Of a stretch of DNA of 64,000 nt, positions 53,639-64,000 are shown piece by piece. A program made the translations under genes and the position numbers. The notes beneath the pieces are model-generated. The model was given only the letters and a program-made list of their open reading frames with translations. It was not told where the DNA came from and ran no database searches. Numbering within the stretch: the stretch's first letter is position 1; each line of letters begins with the position of its first letter. Source of the stretch: Phallus indusiatus (lineage: Eukaryota > Basidiomycota > Agaricomycetes > Phallales > Phallaceae); assembly GCA_027605045.1 (NCBI GenBank), contig JAQFWX010000070.1:1-64000 (forward strand), read 5' to 3'.

Positions 53639-55350
53639 TTAATAAACTACGTGATTTACATCGTAAACATATAGAGATTGTGAAACAGTCGTAACACCCT
53701 TTTCACGTAAGGCAGCAACGACTTCCTCAAAAGGTTTTGAAAATCTCCTGAAGTTGTTCAAGTAGAAGGAATCCAATTTTAACACTTCAATTGCCATCTT
53801 CGATGCCATATTCAAAACAAGCTTTGGGGATATCTCACCAATGTATCCCAAGGCCAATGTCTTGAGCTTCAAACCCACTGGTAGCGATTTGAGTACTTTG
53901 ATAAAATAATCATCAACACGCCGGTAATCCCCAAAAAGTTCTAAAGTGTTGAGGCAAGGAAACGCCCTGCGAGCATTAATGTTCCATGAGCTGGTAGTTC
54001 CCTCTTCTAGATAACATATCGTTAAGTGCGTTATGGCGGGTAAGGCATTGATTAATTCAATCATTGGGGAAGGATCGAACAAGGGTGTGGGTGGACAAGT
54101 ACCTGTGATGCAAAGTGGATAACTTGAACGACAAGAGTTGATGCAATCGTCTTCATGAGTAAACCTTTTGGGTGCGGAGAGGATTTGGAAATAACCAGGC
54201 CGTTTGGAGTCTAATCGGATTTTTATTGATAAATAACGATGACCTGTAAAGTGAGACAGCATATTTGATGTGACTGGTTGTAAAATGATGCTCAAAGACT
54301 GCAATCCGAGATCCTGAAATCCTTCATGGGAGAAATCGAATTGAAATAGATGATTCGAGGTCTGGATGCGATTCGATAATTGTTGTAGATAACCCGAACC
54401 TAGTCTTTTTGTGTCTTTCGATATCAACACGAGTCTTTTGAGGTTATGCAGGTAAACTAATGAGTCAACCTCAGCACCCAACTCAACTTCGAAGCCCCGG
54501 TGGTTAATTCCAAATATAATTTCTTGCAAGAGAGGACTATTGCCTAGAATGGCCACGATGCGAGATAGAGCAGGTAGCTTGCTTGGGAAGAGAAGACTGA
54601 AATGTGTCAATTTGGTTTTGGAGAAAACCAAACGCGGTAAATCCGTCTCTCGAAGCTTGAGCTGTCGAAGGTATGAAGTGTCTATCCGTAAAAAGTTCAT
54701 TGACGGCGATGTTCTAGACGGACTCAACGCAACTGGCTTCGAGTGTATATCTAGATATCGTAACCGAAGTGACTGTAATTGAAACACAAGCTGAATCCGA
54801 GGGAATTCATCATCATAAAGATGCAAAGTCAAAGAAAATAAACGCGGTAGCATGAGATTTGCGCGAGACTCGAGGAACGACAGCAGTTTGTCAGGGGTAG
54901 AACTAGACGAGCTTCGCCACGATAGTTTGAGAGGTGCACTTTTATATCGCTTAATAGCCAAATCCACCATTGAGATAGGATGGTACAAGTTTACAAACGT
55001 CCATAAAGCTGGCCATCCCAGCACGGAATTTCTCCAGTGACGACAAACATGAGATCGCAAACACAGTTGAATCGGGAGAGTCCGATTCATGAACCACCAT
55101 ATATAAAACGTTGTACAGAATGTCCAGATCTATTTTGTTTATATGAAGATAGGTGTTGTGAATGTTGTTCAACTGCTGTCCGATGGAATGTAGTCTGTCT
55201 TGTGTCTCGTGTACTGCATCCAGGGGTGAGCTTCCCAGAATTTGTTCTGGAAATAATCATTGATAAATGCATTCACCAATAATTTACTTACTTTAACTCG
55301 TTCTCTAATCCAACGATATACGAGAACAGATTTTCATTGTAACGTTCCAT
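53639..55350 (-). pseudogene. F-box/LRR-like paralogue 2, frameshifted
   Basis: The same gene plan as its neighbours. Exon 1 ends at about 55294 and encodes MERYNENLFSYIVGLENELK. A GTAAGT...CCAG intron follows, then TNSGKLTP and the F-box region. The reading frame changes twice. One extra base near 55228 precedes the DRLHSIGQQLNN segment. Another near 55052 falls inside the F-box, between DSTVFAIS and HVCRHWRNSVLGWP. After that a 480-codon frame (LPRLFSLTLH, FPCLNTLELF, LKTLALGY) is open to 53639. The long intact remainder shows that inactivation is recent, or that the breaks are sequence errors. Confidence 0.7.
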
Positions 55351-55503
55351 TCTAACTGGCTTGGTTCAAGTTGGAGTTTTTGAAGTTTCGGCGCTTACTA
55401 CAAATCAAGCGCTCGGAAGTACCAAGGGATATGAAACTTTTTTTTTAATGGAGCCGATTCGCATGTCGTGTAAATAATAAATATGGCATACTCGACGTTC
55501 CAT

Positions 55504-57358
55504 CTAAAAAGTATCGCATCGTACAACTGCAACTCCACTTCGGCGCAGAGCAGTGACTACTGTCTGGGATACCTTTTCATCGTAATACCGCGCCCTTAGT
55601 TTCAGAACTTTAATACTAGTTCTTGAGGTGATATTCAGAAGAGCCTCCGGATCCAAGCTATAAACGTCCGCTAGAATAAGTGTCTTCGCCTCCAATCTAA
55701 CGCATAGCGAATTCAACTCTTTAGCCCAGGAAAGATTAGGATCGTCGGGTTCCCATAATTCCAAAGTATCGAGGCAGGGAAACGCTTGGCGGAGATTAAT
55801 GTTCAACGAATCGAGACCTTTCCAATGTTGGAGTTACGACGCGGTCACCGTAGATTAGAATCTATATTACATTACATAACGCGCTGTACATAGTGACCTG
55901 AGGCGCCGGCCAAAAGACTTCGTCTTTTGACCGAAGCTCCTCAGGTACGTTTGTCTAGCTATACTTAATATACGTCTTTTGACCGAAGCTCCTCAGAACT
56001 TCATTCAACATCCAAGTGTAGCCGCAAAGAGCCAAATGTGTTATTTCGGGCAAGGCACGTATCAAGTCGAGAATTGGGGAATGGTTGAAAGTGACACCCT
56101 CCGGACATGATCCCAAGATGCAAAGTGGTCCGTCATCAAACAGTATACTTTTGGGCGCAGACATAATATAAAAGACTGGTTCAGGGTTGTCGATTTTAAA
56201 GTCTATGAACAGATAATGATGATCTTTGAAGTGAGAAAATGTTCCAGCTGGAACCGGTCCGAAAATGTTAAGAGAAGAGGGTGACTCATTGCGCCGTTCC
56301 GTGTGGAGGTTATTGTAGAACAGCTTAAATTCGAAAAGCACACCTGTCTTGATACAAGCCGAGAATTGCTGCAAGTAGTCGAAGCCGGACATTCCTGAGT
56401 TTTCCAACCCCAATATGAGTTTTTTGAGCTTGGGCAAGTTCACTTCAGAAACAGATGGAATCCCTGGACCACTCGGTTTCCTATCGATATAGCCTTTTCG
56501 AATTCTGAACTCCAGTTCGCATAAAAGAGGACAGCAGGACAGAACAGCCAAAAATTGACAGAGAAGGGGGGGTTTGTTTGGATACAAAAAGGAAAAATGC
56601 ATTAATTTGCTTCCCGGAAAGACTAGCCAAGGGAAATTCATTCCATGAAGTTTGAGCCGTTCAAGGGACGATGGGTCTACTTGAAAAATGTCTGTTAATG
56701 GCGGCATTCTAAACGATGGGTATTGTGCTTGTGTCTCGATATCCAAGTGACGTAATTGAAGCGGTTGGAAAGACCGGATCACATCTCCAATCGTTAAGAG
56801 TCTAAATTCGGAGAGATGTAAGGTCAACGAACATAACCGAGGCAGTATTGAAACTGCACGTGACTGGAAGAACTTCGATGGGGATTCAGAGTTGGCAGAA
56901 GTGGGCTGCGTCCATGATAGTGCGAGAGACGTGTCTTCAGACCTCGCCAAGAGCAAATCTATCAACGGATCGGAATAATTCAAATCAATAAATGTCCATA
57001 AAGTTGGCCATCCTAATATTGATTCTCTCCAGTGACGACAAACATGCGAGATCACCAAGGCAGTATGTCCAGGATGATTCGAATCGTGAACGGCCAAGGA
57101 AAAGATACGGTAAAGGACATCGGGAATAGTCTTGTTTATGGGAAGGCTGGAGTTGTAAACCTCATTTAACTCCAGCATGATGGAATGAAAGCATTCATTC
57201 GTTTGATGGGTTGTATCCAAAGTTAGTTCGCTGGGATTTGTTCTAGCAAGGTTTTGTTAGTGGCGCAAACGAGTTTTGTATAGTGTCATTTACTGTATTT
57301 CATTCTTGAGTTCAATAAGACGTGGCAACAGTCTGCTGTCGTAATGGTCCATGTCCAT
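55504..57358 (-). pseudogene. F-box/LRR-like paralogue 3, interrupted by an insertion
   Basis: Exon 1 starts at 57358 (MDMDHYDSRLLPRLIELKNE). An intron joins it in phase to TNPSELTLDTTHQ, and the F-box-like domain follows (IPDVLYRIFSLAVHDS...ISHVCRHWRESILGWP). The leucine-rich part is open down to ITHLALCGYTWMLNEVL, where foreign sequence brings a stop at 55955. The remaining C-terminal part (NINLRQAFPCLDTLELWEP...VVRCDTF) resumes at about 55806 and ends at 55504. Alignment with paralogue 2 shows these parts should be adjacent, so about 150-180 bases (roughly 55815-55996) are inserted. Without the insertion the protein would match the family. Confidence 0.75.
55897..55996. mobile_element. Hairpin-forming insertion with 24-base direct repeats
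   Basis: The 24-base string CGTCTTTTGACCGAAGCTCC plus TCAG occurs at 55921-55944 and again at 55973-55996. The first copy is also the right arm of a near-perfect hairpin (55897-55945). Its left arm reads CCTGAGGCGCCGGCCAAAAG and its loop is about 3 bases. Inverted ends and an internal duplication inside a disrupted gene suggest a tiny non-autonomous mobile element. No target duplication could be defined with confidence. Confidence 0.55.
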
Positions 57359-57466
57359 TGAAAGGTATTCACTAGATATACAGAAGTGGAAAATCTTTTT
57401 CTGCGAAGCATGTCCGGCAAAGTCCGACGAAATTAATCCGACTCAGGTGTTGCAGTTTGAGCCTTT

Positions 57467-57571
57467 AGTACTAGTGTTGGGTATAATGTGATTATAATTA
57501 CGAACGAAGTTCGTGAAAAGGGCTTAGCTATCGTACAGAATCTTGTACACGTTATAATGTAAGTACTAGTG
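57467..57571. repeat. 10-base direct repeats flanking an 85-base AT-rich insert
   Basis: AGTACTAGTG occurs at 57467-57476 and 57562-57571. The insert begins TTGGGTATAATG and ends with TTATAATGTA. The repeat length is compatible with an 8-base target duplication, and the TAGTGTTGGG start is reminiscent of hAT element ends. The right end is not a clear inverted match, so this may be a decayed MITE. It lies upstream of F-box paralogue 3. Confidence 0.4.
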
Positions 57572-57780
57572 ATATAAAGATCTGTTTGCAATCAAAGGCC
57601 AGGAGGAATTACGACTGACGTGGATATATTTGTATTGCAAAGTATCGAGAGAACCTGGACGGTGCGTATTGCCAACAATTTGAAGATACAACGCTAAAGG
57701 TGAAAAGGTGAAAAGAAAACAATAACAAAGCAACAGAAGGAAGAGGGAGCGGAGAAGGAAGTTACAATAGCCTATTTTTT

Positions 57781-59347
57781 TCATCCATTAGCGTCAGGCT
57801 TTCGTCGAGGCGTACCTGGTCGCCGTGGTGTGCTGACTGGCGGTTGTGTTAGTGCCGTCAGTCTTCTCTCTCGTTCTGAAGGACCCCTGGTGTCACGGGC
57901 CGCCATCCTCCGTGCCGTATCGCCTAGTTCTCCCGGATTCGTCATATCTGTTCGCGCGAGGGCCCGTAGCAGCAATAGTGCGTCAGGTGAATCCGTCGAT
58001 CCAGACGATGAAGATAGAAGATGTAAAGAACTAGATTGTTCAGAGGACGTAGAAGGTTGGGCACGTGCCGCTAACGCTGTCGATAAAGCGTCAAACCGTT
58101 TGTCGAGATGTCGTGATACACGCATTGTCAGTTGGTTAGATACGTTAATTGCGTTATGCAACCGATCGACTTTGTTTTCCACTTCGGCTATTCGAAGAGA
58201 AACGGGGCTTTTATCTCTCTTGCGTGATGCGCTTTCTAAACACCTCTGTGCTAATTGAGCACCACGGCTTTCTCGCTCGTATAAAGGGTCAGATGTATCT
58301 GGAGGTATCCATTCCTGAGGAGTCTCAGGGTCTGGTCGGTTTAGGGATTCTACTAAGGCCGTCCGCCGTGCTTGGTATGACTCCACTAAGGCCGACCATG
58401 CTTCGCCTTCTTCTGTGCATCTGGATCGGAAAAAAATAAGAGATAGAGGGAACTAATTGAAGCCATGTTACATACCTCTGAATATACTCAGTAAAATCTC
58501 GTTCCCGTTGAAGATTCTTTACATTCTGTTCGTGCGGTTTAAGACTTTTAGCTCTATTGTTCTCTTCCGAATGCCCGGCGAAGCTGATCTCTATCTTTTG
58601 CTCTAACAGCATTTTCTGAACGTTTTTTTGAACCTCTTGGAGGAGAGTTACACCTTCTGCAGTAAGTGGGGGTAAAGACGACGATGAAGAGGGATCAGGT
58701 TGAGAAGAAGATGAGGATGATGAAGATGACGGGCCACTGTTGTTGTTACTAGCGGCTCTTGAAGCGCACCAGACGAGAAGATGTCGTGCGCGATGAGCTT
58801 CCGGTAACTCAAAGTCGATGTGTTTGTGGAAACTCGCAGGATCCAACTTAGAATGAGGCTGAGCTGTGATAATCAAACCGATTAGATAGATAAGACAGAG
58901 AGAGAGGAAGGGTGGAGGAACGCGTACGTATAAGGCCCTTGTTTTCGAAACTACTACTTGCGCGTTTGCCACGCCGTCCTATTGACGGTCGACCCTCTAT
59001 CGGTTCACGACGCATTATCCGGTTGCGTTCAATAACCGGGGTATCTCGAGCAGGTAGTGCTTGTAGCGTATCTTCAGTAACATGGTTGCTCGTGTCCTTG
59101 ACAGGTGTTGGTAGGGGATGAATAATCAAACCTCCACGTTTACGTTCGCCTTTGTGTTATAAAAAAACAATATAAATACGAGATTGAAACAACAACGGGG
59201 GGTAATTACTCGCCTGTCCGCGATTTATCGGCCGGAGCCAAGGTATGAATAGTCTGAGAGAAGAAAGTAAGGATTAATAAGATATTGAAGGGGCAATTTC
59301 CAACATACCTTTAGCCGTTTTGTATTCAGCAACGGATTAGATGACAT
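57781..59347 (-). CDS. DSN1: Dsn1/Mis13 kinetochore protein (MIS12 complex)
   Basis: Subunit of the MIS12 complex that links centromeric chromatin to the NDC80 complex at the kinetochore. The protein starts MSSNPLLNTKRLKTIHTLAP and runs through GLIIHPLPTPVKD. It then has the Mis13 signature RPSIGRRGKRASSSFENKGL followed by IPQPHSKLDPASFHKHID and ELPEAHRARHLLVWCASRA. Downstream come a poly-Ser loop, helical and coiled-coil parts (EGVTLLQEVQKNVQKMLLEQ, IAEVENKVDRLHNAINVSNQ) and a basic tail. The second intron uses a GC donor (GCGAGT at 59213-59212) so that TGERKRGG stays in frame. The F-box array lies downstream on the same strand, with no functional connection implied. Confidence 0.92.
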
Positions 59348-61027
59348 TGCGTCGTGTCTGCGCGTTCGTTGCGCGCGTTGTTTGTCGTCGTTAATTAGGA
59401 AGGGTGAGGAACAAACATCAACAAACAAAGACACGAACTATTCCACCACATTGTTTGCTGTCCCGCGATGTCCTATGAAAATACCTCTGCAAACTAATCT
59501 GAAGCGTTTTCTTTCAAAAATTTACTCTGAGAATACTCTGGCACTTCGAAATTCGCGTGCTTTTGGTAAAAAAAATATGGCCTGCCGATGGCTAAGAAGA
59601 GGTCTATAGGTTTACTCCGAAAATACTTGCGAAACATCATTGAAACACAATCATTGCTAATTTCGTCTCGCAGTAGATCCACGTCGTCCTTCACAGCGCT
59701 AGCAGTCCTAACTCGAAGTGTTTTCGGTCCCTTGGCTTGAAATGATCCGTCTTCTAACAGGTTTCAAAACGAGCTGCCGGTGGACTAGTGAATCCATCAA
59801 TTTTGAGGCCTAGCATTGACTGAACGGACTTGATTTATCCTCCGAGCTTAGTGTTTTTTTTTCGTATTCTCATAGGTGAAGTTCTGTGGGCTCCGAAACG
59901 CAAAAAATGCGCAGCGATCACTGTGGAAGTACAACATACATTCACGATGATGTTATCGCCATAAGGGCTTCCAGAATAACGAAGCATGCTTTCAGGATTT
60001 GCAAGCAAATTTCAGCGTGCCTTAACGCTGGTAAATGCTGCTCGAAATGAGCGCATCCCGCAGAACTGGTCGACGAATTACCAGGCCTACTGATTCGTTC
60101 GGTATGGGTCCACTATTGAAATATATTGGCCTTTTTGAAACTCACAGCCACAAGCTTAGGCCATTTTTCAAATAACCACCATACGGACATCAAGAAGTTA
60201 CGGTGGCTTTTCATTTAAGTACTGGTCATGAGCCTCCCAAGCTCTCAGAAGCTCTCCCAAGCTCCCAAAATCGAAGTCGTGCTACTCATGTATTGATTCG
60301 CCCAATTTTTAGTTTGGATAAGAAGGCGTCTTTCTCAGCAGCTTCGTGTTACGTTCTTGCGCCATTCACGTTACTCCTTCATTTCCAATTGGCAGATGTC
60401 TTCGTCCTTTTCCGTCATTGTGGCGTCGTATACTCCACTCCCAGTTCTCCTTTACATAAAGCCGACCGGACGTAGTTCCGCTAGTAGTGGGACAATAGCA
60501 ACTTACCTCCAACAATGATCTACCTCTCTGCATATCACATACATTATCCCTGTTAGATTCCTATCCTGGCCCCCATCATCTCTTCTGAAAAATCCGAACT
60601 ATGATAATAATCAGCCGAACATCATTCATGAGACACTTTGGAGTTTCACATGCCAACGGCCAACCTCCTGGACGGGTCGAAGTCTATGCCATTTTTGAGA
60701 CATCTTTCTTTTTTTTTTCGAGGCGTAATTTCCCGCGGATGACTTTTGAATTCGGATCTGTCGCCTTCTTTCGCCCGATGACTGGCAGGAAGCTGAACGG
60801 TGAATTCTTATTCCAATTGAGCCACCTGAAAAGCATTCTGAATCGAGTCAAAGAACGCGTTCTGATTGGCTGCGGGGTAAGCAGTATATTTAGAATCGTC
60901 TTTCCGTCGCCGAGCGCCCGGCGCAGTCCCCCCCAGCATCTGCCACGCTGCAACAACGAGGCTCGCAAAATTCTTTGTTTAATCTTTCTCACTTGATGCC
61001 TATTGTCTGTTAGCATTCCTTGACCAA
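59348..61027. other. Divergent intergenic region between DSN1 and aminopeptidase P
   Basis: About 1.7 kb with no supportable gene. It includes a short run of AAGCTC(C/T) repeats at 60235-60270. On the right are an inverted CCAAT (ATTGG, 60865-60869) and a TATATTTA (60884-60891), a plausible promoter for the aminopeptidase gene. Confidence 0.5.
60884..60891 (+). promoter_or_regulatory. TATA-like element upstream of aminopeptidase P
   Basis: TATATTTA sits about 140 bases before the ATG at 61028, with ATTGG about 15 bases further upstream. This is a common fungal promoter layout. Confidence 0.4.
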
Positions 61028-64000
61028 ATGCCGCCTCCTCCGCCCCCGCCTCCCCGCCCCCGCCACCACCACCACCTCCGGGCTGCTTTCCTTTCAGTAG
61101 ATCGAAAGCAAGTCGGTCAAATAATGATGAAAAAGGCTCACGCACCAACTCCCGGACCGACTCTCGCCCTTCATTATCCCGTTCAGATACTGTTTCGTCC
61201 ACTGCAACCCTAACGTCGAAAGCGGAAAAGCTAACTTTCTCCAGCGACTCAATATCATGGGAGAACATCCCTGTTGATAATACAACACGTCCTTCCCCGC
61301 CGAGACGATTCGGTTCGGGCAGCTCCAAAGGCAAGGGGAAAGAAAAGGAGTCATTGACGAAAGGAAAAGATAACAGCAATGGAAATGACAGGGAGCCTCA
61401 AGTTATCAGTCCTGTTCCGTCTCGAAACTCATCCCAAAGAAGTCAACCAAGGATGTTTATTCCAGACAACTCGCCCTCGCCTTCAAGATCTTCGTCAAAC
61501 AAGAGCAAGAACTTCTTCACATCGCTTTCGTTCTCTAGAACGAACTCGAGCTCAGACACTCTGGTTGGATCTGCCTTCGAAAGGAAGGTAGCCGATACAC
61601 AAGTTCCTGCTCAGCCAAGGGTACACACGGGTCCCAAAATCGAAGAGATACGGAAATTGATGCAAAAGGAAAAAATCGACTACTAGTACGTTCAAATATC
61701 ACTGTGCTCCCTTTTTTTCATTATTCTCACATTCAACCTCAGCATCGTTCCTTCTACAGATGCTCATGGCTCAGAGTACATCGCTCCCTGCGATAAACGA
61801 AGAGAGTGGTTAACAGGGTAACAGACTTTTGCCCACCCTCTTTGTCTGTTCTGACTAATCTTCTTTCATAGCTTCACAGGATCAGCTGGGACAGCTGTTT
61901 TGTCCGCCACTCATGCATATCTTTTCGTGGATTCAAGATATTATATTCAGGCCGCTCGCCAGTTAGATACCAATTGGACCTTACAGAAGGTTGGCTGGGA
62001 AGGCAAAAAGGATTGGGACGATTGGCTTATTGTAAGTAGTTCCATTGATCTATCTCACTACGATTCTGTCATACTGAGGTCTAACATTTTCTTTCAATCA
62101 GGACAGAGCCAAAGGCGTCAAAGTGGGCGTAGATTCCCGACTCCTATCTTACGCGCTGGCCGAAAAGTTAAATAAAGCTTTCTTAAAGCGGGGCTCTCAT
62201 TTGGTCTATCCCTGGCAAAACCTCGTAGATTTGGTATGGAAGGACCGACCGTTCCGTCCCAAAAATCCCGTCTATGTTCAGCCAATGGAATTTGCCGGAG
62301 AAGATGCTATCTCCAAATTAGCTGGCATCAGAGATTGGATCCGCAGGAGTACACCAGAGACAGCGAAGTACTCTGCTAACCCTCCTCCGTCGACGGATAT
62401 CCCAATTGCTGCGTTTATTCATGCTCTTTCCGACATCGCTTGGACACTAAATCTCCGTGGCTCGGATATTCCTTACAACCCCGTCTTCCAAGCGTATTTA
62501 TTCGTCTCCTTCGATGATGCTATTTTGTTCGTCGATAGTGAAAAAGTTGCCCAAGAAGTCCGGGAATATCTGACGGAAAATGGTGTATCTATGCGAGAGT
62601 ATTCGGATGTGTGGCCATATTTGCGAAGCAAAGAATGGGGTGAAGGAAAGGTTTGTTGTTCATCTGCTTCCCGTTTATGGAACACCATTGTGACTTTCTC
62701 TTTAGGTTCTAATCACCGAAGATGTCCCATTCACCGTTCCTCGGAGTCTCACTTCGATGCGATACCATATCGTTCCATCTTACATATCCGACCAAAAGTC
62801 CATCAAAAACAGAATAGAACTGGACGGAATGGCGCGAGCCTACCTTAGGGACGGCGCCGCTCTGGTACGGTGGTTCGCGTGGTTGGATGAGAAAATAGGG
62901 CACGGTTATGAAATAACCGAATACGAGGCAGCCTACCGTTTAGAGGTATTCAGATCGGAAGCACAGTTTTACCAAGGGCCTGCATACGAAAGCATATCAG
63001 CCACTGGTCCTAACGCTGGTACGTAATTGATTTGTCTCTCCTATCTGATTAAGTGGCTCACTTTGTGGTGATAACTAGCGCTGCCTCATTACATACCTCC
63101 GCGACATGATTCCCGGGTCATCGAAAGGACGACTCCGTATCTTATGTGAGCCACATCTGTAATTAGTCTACCTGAGTTGCCACAGCTGACGGTCCTCCTT
63201 CTCCGATAGTGACTCCGGTGGGCAATACCGAGACGGCACTTGTGATACCACTCGTACAGGTAAGCTTTACTCCATATGCTTTGCCTTCTTGTTGTTAATT
63301 GGTCGGCCAATCACAGTCCATTTTGGGAAACCAACCCCTGAACAATCTGAGGCCTTCACTCGTGTTTTGCAGGGTCATGTAAGATTTCAATTACCCCTTT
63401 TTTTCTCATTCGTCGCGCGTTTTTGATGCTTACTCATATTATCAGATTGCTCTTGACTCAGCCATCTTCCCCGAAGGCACTAATGGAATACAACTAGACG
63501 TTCTAGCCCGAAGAGCACTATGGAAAGACGGGTTAGTTCATTTATTTTCGTATTTGGGGGGAAGCAACATATTGATTGGTTTTCTGACAGATTAAATTAT
63601 CTCGTATGTTAAATGATCTGAGAAGGCAGCTCAAGCTGATTTAGGACTTGTAGCATGGTACCGGGCATGGCGTTGGGGCCTTCTTAAACGTGAGTGGCAC
63701 CATCTGGACTATAATTTTGTTTCATTCTCAATTGGCTATTGTAGGTACATGAAGGTAACGCATTCCTACATTTTCCGAACATTTGCAAAAGATCTCATCA
63801 TCGTTATAACTAGAGCCGTACTTTGGGAAGAACATGCTCCTCAAGCCGGGCCAAGTAATCTCCAATGAACCTGGGTTTTGTACGTCATAGCAATCACAAT
63901 TTCCTTTATATTTGATATTCATGCCATGTGCTCATTTGCGATTATAGATCGCGAAGGCGACTTTGGCGTACGAATAGAGTCGGTGATGGTAGTCAAGCGC
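61028..64000 (+). CDS. Xaa-Pro aminopeptidase (M24B), 5' part, runs off the window
   Basis: Metal-dependent aminopeptidase P that removes an N-terminal residue preceding proline; probably cytosolic. Domain 1 is complete: [48 protein letters not shown] and [15 protein letters not shown]. The linker includes [20 protein letters not shown]. The catalytic pita-bread domain shows [16 protein letters not shown] (metal Asp), GTGHGVG (His), VHEEPYFG, ISNEPGFYREGDFG (Glu) and [11 protein letters not shown], where the window stops. Exons of 13 bases (63591-63603) and 10 bases (63745-63754) lie around the active site. Before domain 1 is an unusual Ser-rich disordered extension ([16 protein letters not shown]). 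The start is a problem: the ATG at 61028 opens a poly-proline run, but its frame stops at 61213. The Ser-rich part is in the neighbouring frame, as if one C were missing near 61049-61056. Confidence 0.9.

Noticed and set aside
57830..58258. 142-codon plus-strand frame opposite the last exon of DSN1
   Set aside because: It is the antisense shadow of the conserved kinetochore protein exon.
60684..61379. 231-codon minus-strand open frame with a poly-glycine run
   Set aside because: It is the complement of the aminopeptidase P leader; the Gly run mirrors the Pro run and the rest mirrors the Ser-rich coding sequence.

Overview
The window is nuclear DNA of a filamentous fungus, most likely an agaricomycete basidiomycete. 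Genes are closely spaced on both strands and cut by many introns of about 45-75 bases. The proteins include lineage-typical types: a signal-less A1 aspartic protease, a two-domain beta-sandwich single-pass membrane protein, F-box-like multigene copies and a DUF6914-like protein. Nothing prokaryotic, viral or organellar is seen.

Layout. 1-7.6 kb (+): secreted S10 serine carboxypeptidase, Bub2-type TBC GAP, small C2H2 zinc-finger protein. 9-15 kb: MFS transporter (-), remnant of a regulator-like gene (+), GH15/CBM20 glucoamylase (+), intron-containing tRNA-Ser(GCT) (-). 15.6-19 kb: APC8/Cdc23 (+), then a MITE-like element with 24-base terminal inverted repeats. 19.5-27.3 kb (-): two paralogous SAM-dependent O-methyltransferases around a stretch of unresolved exons, then an S33 proline-iminopeptidase-like hydrolase. 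28-34 kb: DUF6914-like protein, BZW/5MP translation regulator, beta-sandwich membrane protein. 35-41 kb (-): a decayed duplicate of the alanyl-tRNA synthetase last exon, a broken GDSG-protease-like gene, and alanyl-tRNA synthetase itself, divergent from a CoA-binding-fold protein (+). 42-51 kb: Ted1/Cdc1-like phosphoesterase (+), PTR2 peptide transporter (-), A1 aspartic protease (-). 51.7-57.4 kb (-): three tandem F-box/LRR-like paralogues, one intact, one frameshifted, one interrupted by a hairpin insertion. 57.8-64 kb: Dsn1/Mis13 kinetochore protein (-) and the 5' part of an Xaa-Pro aminopeptidase (+) that runs off the window.

How the genes relate. Housekeeping genes for cell cycle (Bub2, APC8, Dsn1) and translation (AlaRS, BZW, tRNA-Ser) are interspersed with genes for growth on external polymers: carboxypeptidase, glucoamylase, aspartic protease, proline peptidases and a di/tripeptide importer. 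I see no convincing secondary-metabolite cluster. The paired methyltransferases have no core synthase beside them.

The most unusual signals are: (i) at least eight GC-AG introns, each required to keep a conserved reading frame; (ii) exons of only 6, 7, 10, 11 and 13 bases; (iii) the duplicated AlaRS 3' end flanking a decaying gene; (iv) the tandem F-box array with visible decay; (v) two or three short non-autonomous mobile-element-like insertions. Exon models were built by hand from splice sites and protein-family knowledge. For the carboxypeptidase, Bub2, zinc-finger, glucoamylase, APC8, CoA-binding, Ted1, DUF6914-like and first F-box genes, the summed exon lengths are an exact multiple of three.
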